Part shown: positions 55,416-64,000 of the stretch, piece by piece | Position numbering within the stretch: the stretch's first letter is position 1 | Layout: each line of letters begins with the position of its first letter | Origin: Phycomyces nitens | Taxonomy: Eukaryota > Mucoromycota > Mucoromycetes > Mucorales > Phycomycetaceae | Reading direction: 5' to 3' | Assembly: GCA_022702545.1 (NCBI GenBank) | Contig: JAHRBC010000003.1 | Coordinates: 7,750,001-7,814,000 of the forward strand | Length of the DNA stretch: 64,000 bases | Notes under the pieces: generated by a model | The model's database searches: none | Told to the model about the DNA's origin: nothing | The model's input: only the letters and a program-made list of their open reading frames with translations | Program-made: the position numbers and the translations under genes

Positions 55416-57132
55416 TACACATATGCTGATTTTCACAGAATACTAGGAATCAGACGTCTTTCTTTATTCATACCCAGGCCTCTAACTTCTGATTTGATCA
55501 TAATGAATATATTTTTATGTTATTTTATATATTACTAGTGCCACAGATTAATTAATAGAGGACTATCCAAACATGATATCATGGGCACTCGAGGCATATC
55601 ACTAGAGCCAAAACCATCTTGTTCTCTGGGCGCAATAAACAGGCTTTGAACATCTCAAGATAGATTGATTGATAGATAGATTTATAGATAAACTGTGCCT
55701 GCAAGTGCTAGTCTAACTCGGTTCAATGATTTGATAATGTTTGTGAATGATATCTTGCCAGGTCTAGTGTACAATCAATATTATATATTGTATGGTTCTG
55801 TTGGACCAAATCCCACATTCTTTTTTTTACATTGTAGGCTGGCATCATCATATTAATAAAAAGAGGGAAAAAACAGGGGGGGGAGAGGTTATATTAAGCA
55901 TCTCCTTTACCCATAATCATCATATTGACAGCTTTAAATATATTTTAAAGAAAGTTGTTGTTGTTTTTTTGACAGTAGAAATTAAATTTGGCCGGGTCTG
56001 TAGGAGCTCTTTTGATACATTTTATACACGAGGTACTTGGAGGGCACACTCTTTATTATCAAGTGTTGGGATTATGTAATTGATTTTGACACACGTAGTT
56101 TTAATGCTTTGGTGGAGTTCAATATACAGTGTTGTACACTGCAATTGTTTCACAAGCTGCTCATATTGCCTAGTCAACACATCTTTATATTTTAAGCCTG
56201 TATAGATCTCTAAGCTCTTGACTTGATAACATTGCTGGCTATAAACATTTAGAACCACAGACCATGGAAACTCCCTCGCCAAAACACTAGGAAAAGGTTA
56301 TTGAGAATAATTTCTATGGCACAGAAATGGAGTATCTTTGGTGTTTCTCTATACAGTTTTTACTCGGCCAAGGCTGTTATGTGTAAGTTGATGTTCTAGT
56401 ACCAATATATTTTTATTATTTTATTATTATTATTCTGACGCAAAAAGTGCCATTCATTTTCCATGAAAGACTACTGCGCCAAGCTTGTGGGTTCATACAT
56501 GTATCAATCATTTCTTTTACGAGAATTAAACACGATATATACTTTACTAATTCTCCATTTCTTGTACTCACTAGGGAACCTTGGCAGTCTGGATAATAGG
56601 CCGAGAACTCTTGGTTTATGTGTCCATAGATTGTCACAAGACCTCTTATCCATACAGTATACCCTCCAGGACAATAGTTGGCCATCTCCAAAAAAAATGT
56701 TGGCAAAACCTACATCTTATTAAATATAGCTTGCTTAACCAATAGACCAAGATCGTTTTAATTTAAACTGGAGGGTTTCGGTTTGTCCAAAATACCAATG
56801 ACCAATTTATCTGTTGCACATCATGTCTGGCCACAATATCCACCTACAACGTGGCTATATTTGTAAACGTTTTTTGGCTTATCATTCATAATTTGCTAAT
56901 AATGCAATAAATAGAATCTACATTTTCAAATATTTAAATATCAAATACTATTGATCTACATGGCATTGTTCTCTTATTTATAAATCTTGTATATTTCAAT
57001 TAGTCTTTAGCTTTTTCTTGCTGCGTTTTGCACTTCTTTGCCCTACAATACACTGCCTGTTTTTTTTAAAAAAAAATATTAATAAACTTGTTGTCTTTGT
57101 ACTGAATATAAATCCAAAATGTCATCTTTAAT
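55277..57132. other. Long AT-rich intergenic region
   Basis: 1.85 kb with AT tracts, a GATA-rich run near 55665 and no supported gene. Several short open frames overlap on both strands, which is typical of AT-rich non-coding DNA. The F-box upstream motif begins at 57043. Confidence 0.4.
57043..57058 (+). promoter_or_regulatory. Conserved F-box upstream motif (copy 1)
   Basis: CTACAATACACTGCCT, 90 bp before the start of the broken F-box gene, matches the motif before the other two F-box copies. It is the most degraded of the three. Confidence 0.5.
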
Positions 57133-58957
57133 ATGCTTTTATCTGAATTTCCTCTAGAAATCATCGAAAAACTAGCTTTTTTTCTTTCCTGTAAAGACAA
57201 AGCTTCTTGCTTTTTGGTGTGCAAAGCATAGACACAGTTGTTTCAGGAATCCATGCCCTTTTATCTGATCATAGATTATAAGCTTAGCTTGCGCTGCATT
57301 GCTGATTCTCGTATATTTCCACGCGGTCATGAAAAGAATGGACACCTCGTACGATACCCGAAAATAACTAAACATCTATATACAAGCGACCAAGAACTCT
57401 AAGCTCTACAAAACACCATTCCAAATATAAAGTATCTCCATTTCGACCCGAATGCTTTGAGCAGAATTGACTTTAATGTCAAGGCCAATTGGAACATCTG
57501 GAGATTACCAAGACAACTCCATTTTTCTTTGGACGATCTACGTATACATGACTCAGAAAAGGCATATATTGATATAATAAAGTGTCTACCTCATCTCAGA
57601 CGACTCGAAATTGTCCGTAAACACATTTAATCAGCATGGATCGCCTTTTCTCTAAATGACCTAAGAACAATTTACTCGCTTCTGACCCACCTTGTACACC
57701 TCAAATTATCATCAGATCTCTTGACTCTTTCTGATGTCGACCTTGAACGTATAACAAAAGTATCACCAACCCCAAAGATGGACAGCTTTAGCATACATTC
57801 CAAAACTACATACCATCGGTGGCTATGCTATTTCGCTCGCAAATACCCCAATCTATGCACACTAGAATTCTGTACATCAAATCACCAAGTCGAGATTGAA
57901 GAACAAAGAACCGATGCGATAGAATTATTCCACAAGATACCTCTGGCATTTCAGCACCTACGAAAATTACATATTGAATATCTCGACTGTCCTTTACGAG
58001 AATGCCTGTTTTTCTGGGATATGATCAAGCTTCCCACAATACTATCAAGGCGCTTAGAATGTTCCATTTACATTCAAAGAAATTATGCTCATCCCCTGAT
58101 AAACTCGAGGATATTCCCAAACAGATTACAAGCATCTACCTATAAAAGTTTGCCAGCACTATATAATCATTCTCTCTAGACTCCAATGATACAATATCGG
58201 CATCAATAGACTTGAAAGAGATCGGAGACCGTCTTTACAATCTGGCCAAGCTAAAAATTCACGCTTTAATTACATTTATTAAAGTCGATACCCTCCTCAA
58301 ACAAGCGCCTTGTCTAAAGTCCCTTTGGCTTCGCTTTGCTGATGTAAAAGTCAATGATGGTTTTTATAACTCAAATATATTTGCACTCCAATCATTAAAA
58401 ATGCATTAATCAAAAAGTTACTTTGGACACTCTTAGATTTATATCCTTTCACTACAGAAACATGAGATATTTGACCTTGATTAAAACAACAGTACCCGGT
58501 AATTTCACTACACCCGAGTGCCAGGTTATCGACATGCCATACACTTGCCTAAAGATATTATATATGAGAGACCCAAGATTTGCTATAAATGACAGCATGG
58601 AATCTCCTGACAATATAAACATAACTCTTATCACTCGACCCGTTAAAGATATTCCTCCCAGACAAGATTACGATCCCAATGTTTTATCAGTCGCTATTGG
58701 AGCTACGTTTACAAAAGTCCATTATCAATGGTTTTATACCTCACATTATGGTTATAAGAAAAGCATATCAACAACACGACTTTCACATGCGAAAAGGTTC
58801 TTTTCCGAATATGAAGAATACAAAAAAAAGGGCTATCAAGAAAGCTGCTCGTTCAATAAAAGTAAATTCATATATGAAATGGAACAATAATTGTGTTTTT
58901 GGCTATGCAAAGATAAAACTTGGTTATGTAGCTGATTATGATGTCGACACATATTAA
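57133..58957 (+). pseudogene. F-box/LRR-type protein, broken copy
   Basis: It aligns along its whole length with the intact gene at 60128-61948. It opens MLLSEFPLEIIEKLA, and the F-box core is readable, but the Trp of the F-box is a TAG (57229-57231). More stops and frameshifts follow (for example near 57400, 57628, 58180 and 58408), and a frame change occurs near the end. Long open pieces remain, such as 57721-58179 and 58423-58890. The end (VFGYAKIKLGYVADYD) and the AT-rich 3' flank are shared with the intact copy, so this is a decayed tandem duplicate. Confidence 0.9.
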
Positions 58958-59330
58958 TTAACAGTTATTATTAAATAAAATCTATATATATATATATATT
59001 ATATAATTGGTCTTGGAAAACTTGGAAGGGAAAAAATATAAAGTCAGTAGAATGTCTAATGCTTTTTGTGCCAATTCAGTCATCTGACTGTGTGCATTTC
59101 TATATCCAGAGGGCCTAGTAGCCATCGACTTGGCTACTACGGCATCTGGATCATCTATGGACCCCTTTCTTTAGTAAAAATGTCATTAAAATTCCTTCAA
59201 ATAGCATGTCAAAACTGTATTGTTATTCTTTTTCTATATATTTCTTTTCATTCGAATCACACCATATCTCACCAGATTAACAATAAATTATTTTATACTC
59301 AAGGCAATTGTCCAAAGAATCATACAGATA
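58958..59330. other. Spacer between the F-box copy and the Tc1 relic
   Basis: AT-rich. It may include the 5' part of the Tc1 relic, but no transposase motif is readable here. Confidence 0.35.
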
Positions 59331-59823
59331 TCCAAGACAGACACAACATCTGCCAAGAATGCAGTCTGGTGGCGGTTCTTTAATGGTGTGGGTTTGTGTG
59401 GGTAGGAAGGGTTGGTGCTTTGAAGACCATAATCAGCAAAGTATGCTTTTATCAACTTGCTGGGCGAAGAAAGTTGTCTCTTTCTTGGAAAATTTGAATT
59501 TACTTTATGACTGAAAGTTTATTTATTAAAATAATACTCCTTGTCATAAGTCAGGGCTATCTGGAGACTAGAAGAAGTGCCATGGTGCCCCAGTAATGGT
59601 CTGGCTGCCAGATAGCCCAGATCTCAGCCTTATTAATTTGTGGGCTTATATTGGGCGCATAGTAAGGACAAGAGTACTGGCTCCAAGAAATATTAATAAG
59701 CTAGATTCTGTAATCCACAAAGAGTGGAAGAAAATACGAGTTAAAGTATGTGAAAGGCATTGTGTGCCAACGCCAAATTGTATAGCCTAAAATAAGGCAG
59801 ATGGTGGCTACACAAAATACTGA
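59331..59823 (+). pseudogene. Tc1/mariner transposase relic
   Basis: Two pieces of a Tc1 transposase survive: QSGGGSLMVWVCVGRKG at about 59358-59410 (the GG-S-hMVWG block between the two catalytic Asp residues) and, from 59596, PDSPDLS...NLWAYIGRIVRTR through KEWKKIRVKVCERHC. The tail ADGGYTKY is readable just after a TAA. The catalytic Glu region is altered, the middle part is shortened, and several frames are needed. It lies between two F-box copies and so inserted after or during the duplication. Confidence 0.85.
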
Positions 59824-60010
59824 TTTCTTTAATAAACACTTTTATTGTTATTGAATGTCGTCTGTTTTCACTCTTATATTTTTAGCTATGGTTTAGTAAA
59901 CAGGTGTGAGTATAATACAGCAAGAGAGTTAGAGAAGTTGTTGTTTTTTTGATTGGGAGATATTGAATCGACTCGTTGCTATGAAGAATCTGTATGTTTG
60001 TGGCTCTATA

Positions 60011-60030
60011 CTACAATAGACTGCGCCTCT
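60011..60030 (+). promoter_or_regulatory. Conserved F-box upstream motif (copy 2)
   Basis: CTACAATAGACTGCGCCTCT lies 117 bp before the ATG of the intact F-box gene. Nearly the same sequence occurs before the third copy, so it was either duplicated with the gene or kept as a promoter element. Confidence 0.55.
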
Positions 60031-60127
60031 TGGTTATCATATCTTGAAACCAATAAATAGCTCTAATATTTAAAAGGGTTAAAGACCTCTCTTTTTACTA
60101 TCTCTATATTCAAAATACCATTTAATT

Positions 60128-61948
60128 ATGTTTCTATCAGACTTTCCTCAAGAGATCATAATCAAACTCACGGATTATCTTTCAATTAAAGATAAAGCAT
60201 CTTGTTCTTTGGTCTGCAAGTCATGGACAAAGGTTTTCCAGGATTCCATGCACTCTGATCTATTCGTTAAATCCAAAGACGACTTGCACAACATCTTTAG
60301 TTCGTCCCAGGATAACCAACAAACATATCGTAAAACAGGACACCTTGTACGATATCTATACATAGGCAAAGATGTCCTAGTAACAGAAAAAGAATTTCGT
60401 GCAATGCAAAATACCCTTCCCAATATAAAGTACCTTCACCTGGAGACAGATTCTTTAGGCCCGGTTAACCTTGGAACTATGACTGGATGGAGCCACTGGA
60501 GTTTACTGAGAGAGCTTTATATCTCTTTGGGTAGCTTGGTACTACCAAACGCCAATAATATATTTCTTCAAATAATCCTGCGCGCACCCCTCCTGAGACG
60601 ACTAGATATTTCCGATAAATATACAAGGATGCTATTATCATTTTCACTAAACGACCTTGAAAACATTCACTCGCAATTAACCCATCTTATACATTTGGGA
60701 CTATGCTCAGATCTCTTGACTCTTTCTGATGTTGACCTTGAACGTATAACAAAAGTATCACCAGCCCCAAAAATGGACAGCTTTAGCATAACTTCCAAAA
60801 CAACAGACTATCGGTGGTTATGCTATTTCGCTCGCAAATACCCCAATTTACGCACACTCGACCTTTGCACATCAAATCATGAAGCCGGAATCGAAGAACG
60901 AATCAAAGACGCCATATCATTATTCCACGCATTACCTCTCCCATTTCAACACCTAAGAAAGCTGAACATTGTATATACCGACTGTTTTGAGAGTGAACGT
61001 CTCTTTTTCTGGGACATGATTCAGCCTCACAATATACCATTACAGCATATATCTATTTGCATTGATATAACTGATAATTTTTTAGACTTATTTAGCTCGC
61101 TCTACAATGCCCCCAAGTCCATAACAGAAATTTGCCTCTCAAGGTTTTCAAAGACGATTGAAACATTCTCTTTGGAATGCAACAAAAAATACTCGACACC
61201 GATAAACTTGATAGAGATGAAAGACAGTCTTTACAATTTGGTCAAATTGACTATCAACATTTTAACTACCTCCTTTGAACTCGATACTCTTCTCAAGTCA
61301 ATGCCTCGCTTGAAAGAAATCTCTCTATTTTCTGCTCATATCCAAGTTAAAGAGAGGCTCTACAGTTCAAAGAGATTCAAACTCCAGTTATTCCAAATCA
61401 CATTATCAAAAATCACATCAGACGTTCTCAGATTTCTCTCATTCCACTGCAGAAGCCTAAAGGTGATGAATTTAATTGATATCATAGTATATGGCAACTT
61501 TTCAGTACCCGGATGTCAGTTTATCGATATAACCTACAGCCGCTTAAACGAATTAAACATCAAAAGGACATGTTTTATTATAAAAGACAACAAGGAGTGC
61601 CCAGAAAATCTGAATATAAGTCTTGTAACTCGACCATTTGATGATATTCCTCCAAAGCAAGATTATGATCCCAATGTCCTACCGACTGTCAGTGGAGTAC
61701 CTATCAAAGCCCATTATCACTGGTTTTACAGAAATAGTTCTAGTATTATGAAAGGCATTTCAAGAGCTCGAGGTTCCCGTATTGAGAAATATATCTCAAA
61801 CTATGAGCAAAACAAGATTGTTACTATCGATAGAGCCGCTTGTTCAAAAAGAAAAAAGCCTCGTGTTAATTGGAACAATCACTGTGTTTTTGGATATACA
61901 AAGATTAAATTGGGATATGTAGCTGATTGTAATATCGAAATAGCTTAA
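60128..61948 (+). CDS. F-box protein with leucine-rich C-terminal part
   Basis: 606 residues, no intron, from the ATG at 60128. An F-box covers residues 3-45 (FPQEIIIKLTDYLSIKDKA, SLVCKSWTKVFQDS). The rest has irregular Leu-rich repeats (LRRLDISDKY, LTHLIHLGLCSDLLTLSDVDLERI, LRTLDLCTS, LRKLNIVYTD, LKVMNLIDIIVYG). F-box proteins bind Skp1 and bring substrates to SCF ubiquitin ligases. The substrate here is unknown. The gene is one of three tandem copies and the only complete intact one visible. Families of this kind are strongly expanded in Mucorales genomes (recalled). Confidence 0.93.
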   Translation: MFLSDFPQEIIIKLTDYLSIKDKASCSLVCKSWTKVFQDSMHSDLFVKSKDDLHNIFSSSQDNQQTYRKTGHLVRYLYIGKDVLVTEKEFRAMQNTLPNIKYLHLETDSLGPVNLGTMTGWSHWSLLRELYISLGSLVLPNANNIFLQIILRAPLLRRLDISDKYTRMLLSFSLNDLENIHSQLTHLIHLGLCSDLLTLSDVDLERITKVSPAPKMDSFSITSKTTDYRWLCYFARKYPNLRTLDLCTSNHEAGIEERIKDAISLFHALPLPFQHLRKLNIVYTDCFESERLFFWDMIQPHNIPLQHISICIDITDNFLDLFSSLYNAPKSITEICLSRFSKTIETFSLECNKKYSTPINLIEMKDSLYNLVKLTINILTTSFELDTLLKSMPRLKEISLFSAHIQVKERLYSSKRFKLQLFQITLSKITSDVLRFLSFHCRSLKVMNLIDIIVYGNFSVPGCQFIDITYSRLNELNIKRTCFIIKDNKECPENLNISLVTRPFDDIPPKQDYDPNVLPTVSGVPIKAHYHWFYRNSSSIMKGISRARGSRIEKYISNYEQNKIVTIDRAACSKRKKPRVNWNNHCVFGYTKIKLGYVADCNIEIA

Positions 61949-62614
61949 TTATTAGTTATTATTAAATAAAATTTATATATATATTTTTATCTATTCTCAT
62001 GAAATAACCATTGGCAAACGGAATAATAACTGTATGATAATAATAAAACATCTAATGATCTCATGCAAATGAATTAGTTTACTAGCTTGTTTCCTTGCTT
62101 CCCAAAAGTAAAGAAGAACAAGGCTCATTAGCGAGTTGGGTGATATCTATTGATTCAGAATGAATGTTTCCGACATATAATCATTGGTGGGTACTAATCT
62201 ACTCTTGTGAATATTTGTAAAAATAAAAGCTGTGTCTCATACCAGTAGATTCTTATAAACTCTTTTCAGCAATACAATAAGCGACAGTTGTAGGTATGCT
62301 AAATGTAGTTTTGGGAGAATATATTGCTGCTATACTTGAGTTGAATGTGCATTTAGCAAGAAAACTAATAAGCATAGTATCTTTATAAAAACGGCATGGG
62401 CATTGTACCTATTAGAAAGCATACGTATTTGTCATTAATAAATATCAATTTTGAAAACAAGATATATCCGAGTGTTTAGAGAACCAGAACAAATTGTGCA
62501 TAATTCGTTGTGGAAAACCAAAGGTATCCTGGAATTCAAACATGACCAGCAAGGAATCTTAGTGTATAGGTTTCTGAATAACCATTACTCTTGTTATGAA
62601 CAAGAAGTTTGGCT
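61949..62614. other. Spacer after the F-box gene
   Basis: AT-rich DNA without a supported gene. The first 40 bp match the 3' flank of the broken F-box copy. Confidence 0.4.
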
Positions 62615-62870
62615 GTGTGAATTTGCAGTATAAAAGCTACAGCCGATCTCTGGTTACTACTTGTAAATACATGACAAGCTAACATAACAATAGCTAAACA
62701 CCAGACAGACATACACTTTACTACATTAATAATCAACCATTACACGTCAAGAGTTTTAATTACAAGGTAATTTTACTAATAGTATATAGAAAATCATAAT
62801 ATTCATTTGTTTGATAAACAGAACTTGCAGTATTCTTATTTAACTGAAAGATACTAGCAAGCCAATATAC
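62615..62870. mobile_element. LTR-like repeat, family C (copy 3, degraded)
   Basis: It shares with 484-765 the order: GGTTACTACTTGTAAA, CACCAGACAGACATACACTT, a run of ATAATCAACCATTACACG, TTTTAATTACAAGG, ATAGTATATA and CAGTATTCTTATTT. It is clearly more diverged than the other two copies. Neither end can be set exactly. Confidence 0.55.
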
Positions 62871-63917
62871 CCCATAAATGATAATCATTGAAATTTCTGC
62901 TTTTTAATAGTACTTTATTGGTTAAATAGACGCTTTAGATGATTATATAAACACATTTCACAAGAAATATCAAAAGGTGAGGTACATACAGATTCATTAT
63001 TATTAGAAATCAGCACTTTAAATGTTGAAATGAGATATTTATTCTCTTTGACCAAGTGTTTTTGAAGTTGTTTATTAAATATCCCCATGCTATCTATATA
63101 TTTTGTATAGTGTTAATGAAGGGATATTAGTTCATAAAAGTCTAAATATGTTGATGATACCTTGGTCGCACTAATATCCATTTTTGGATGTGGCGCGGTG
63201 GATGTTGAGAACAAATCGTGACACCAATAGTTGATGGTTCTGTTGAACATAATGTTTAGTTTCTATATTCACCTATAATATGCCTCGATTTCTAAAGGGT
63301 TATATTAAAAGTATAGTTTGTAATGATTAATTACTTGTTGTTTTTACTGCATAACTAGAAAACACCGGGGTAATTAAGTTACAGTGTCAAACTATCATTA
63401 ATTGACCTACATTTTATATTATTTAAACTTATAAAACAGTTGGCAACTCCAAGTTTCTTTATTTTTTACATTTTTATTTATTGTACTCTGATATAAACAC
63501 TGTACTGCGCAAGGCCTAAATAAAAACTGGTCATTAAATGTAAATAAAACTTATTACTCATAATGACTTAAACTCTTTTCAATTAGATGTTACACATAAA
63601 ATGCTCAAGATATATGGATATATGCGTGTGTGCATGAATGCATGTCCTAATTGTATAGCTCTTAAATAACTATAGTTTATATTCTCTTGTAAAATCAGAC
63701 CAATTACTACCGATACATGGAATATTGCCCTTGTTCTTAAATCATATATTCTTGTATTTAACTTTTACTTACTGCGGATCATGCCTTTTTGTCCTACAAT
63801 AGCTGCGCCTCTCACCTTTTCCAACGGTGTAATTAGTGAAAAGGTTCTTAAACACCCAAAAAAAAACATTCAGATATCCTCTTTGACCATTTCTACATTC
63901 AAAATCAAATTTTTAAT
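62871..63917. other. Spacer before the third F-box gene
   Basis: AT-rich DNA with no supported gene. The conserved F-box upstream motif lies at its right end. Confidence 0.4.
63794..63813 (+). promoter_or_regulatory. Conserved F-box upstream motif (copy 3)
   Basis: CTACAATAGCTGCGCCTCTC, 124 bp before the start at 63918, matches copy 2 with one base missing. Confidence 0.55.
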
Positions 63918-64000
63918 ATGCTCTTGCTGAACTTTCCTCAAGAGATCATTGTTAAAACCGCAGACTTTCTTTCCATTGAAGATAAAGCTTCTTGCTCTTT
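63918..64000 (+). CDS. F-box protein, third copy, cut by the window end
   Basis: From the ATG at 63918 the frame reads MLLLNFPQEIIVKTADFLSI followed by EDKASCS, matching the first 27 residues of the intact F-box gene at 60128. The 20 bp just before the ATG (including ATTCAAAAT) also match. The rest lies outside the window, so intactness cannot be judged. Confidence 0.85.
   Translation, partial: MLLLNFPQEIIVKTADFLSIEDKASCS

Overview
This is nuclear DNA of a fungus. Genes carry 45-75 nt introns with GTAAGT-type donors and CTAAC-like branch sites. Gene families include a Puf1/Jsn1-type RRM-Pumilio protein, a Pho85-type cyclin, a DH-PH-CNH Rho exchange factor and F-box repeat families. The mix of Tc1, MULE, CACTA and Ty3 transposons points to an early-diverging, Mucoromycota-like fungus such as a Mucorales species. 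That placement is an inference; no rRNA or other species marker is present.

The window has three parts. (1) 1-36.9 kb is a transposon graveyard with nested insertions. It holds two CACTA (Tnp2) elements, each with an accessory gene on the + strand and a four-exon transposase on the - strand. It also holds a Ty3/gypsy chromovirus (17308-22786) with 99% identical LTRs and matching target duplications. That element sits inside a solo LTR of a second family, which sits inside a decayed third Ty3 element. Further right are two compact Tc1 elements, then a Tc1-like shell (29286-35829) that encloses a Mutator-like (MULE) element, and finally the relic of a Fanzor, the eukaryotic RNA-guided TnpB-like nuclease (about 35969-36837). 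(2) 39.2-55.3 kb is a compact block of eight single-copy host genes whose exon junctions all keep frame: a bZIP factor, an RRM+Pumilio RNA-binding protein, an RNF5/RNF185-type RING E3 ligase, a mitochondrial 2-oxodicarboxylate carrier, a Pho85-type cyclin, a coiled-coil protein, a Rho1-type GEF and a small zinc-ribbon protein. (3) 57.1-64.0 kb is a tandem F-box family: one broken copy, one intact 606-residue copy and one copy cut by the window end, with a Tc1 relic between the first two.

The two most notable systems are the MULE and the Fanzor relic. The MULE gene runs over nine exons and encodes an FAR1-like zinc domain, a MULE transposase, a SWIM-like finger, a charged coiled coil and an OTU-type cysteine protease in one reading frame of about 1069 residues. 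The Fanzor relic still shows its RuvC-I Asp, the shifted glutamate of the DEF motif, a zinc finger and the RuvC-III Asp. A third oddity is a chain of nine well-formed introns on the - strand between 8.2 and 10.4 kb with no protein reading frame across it.
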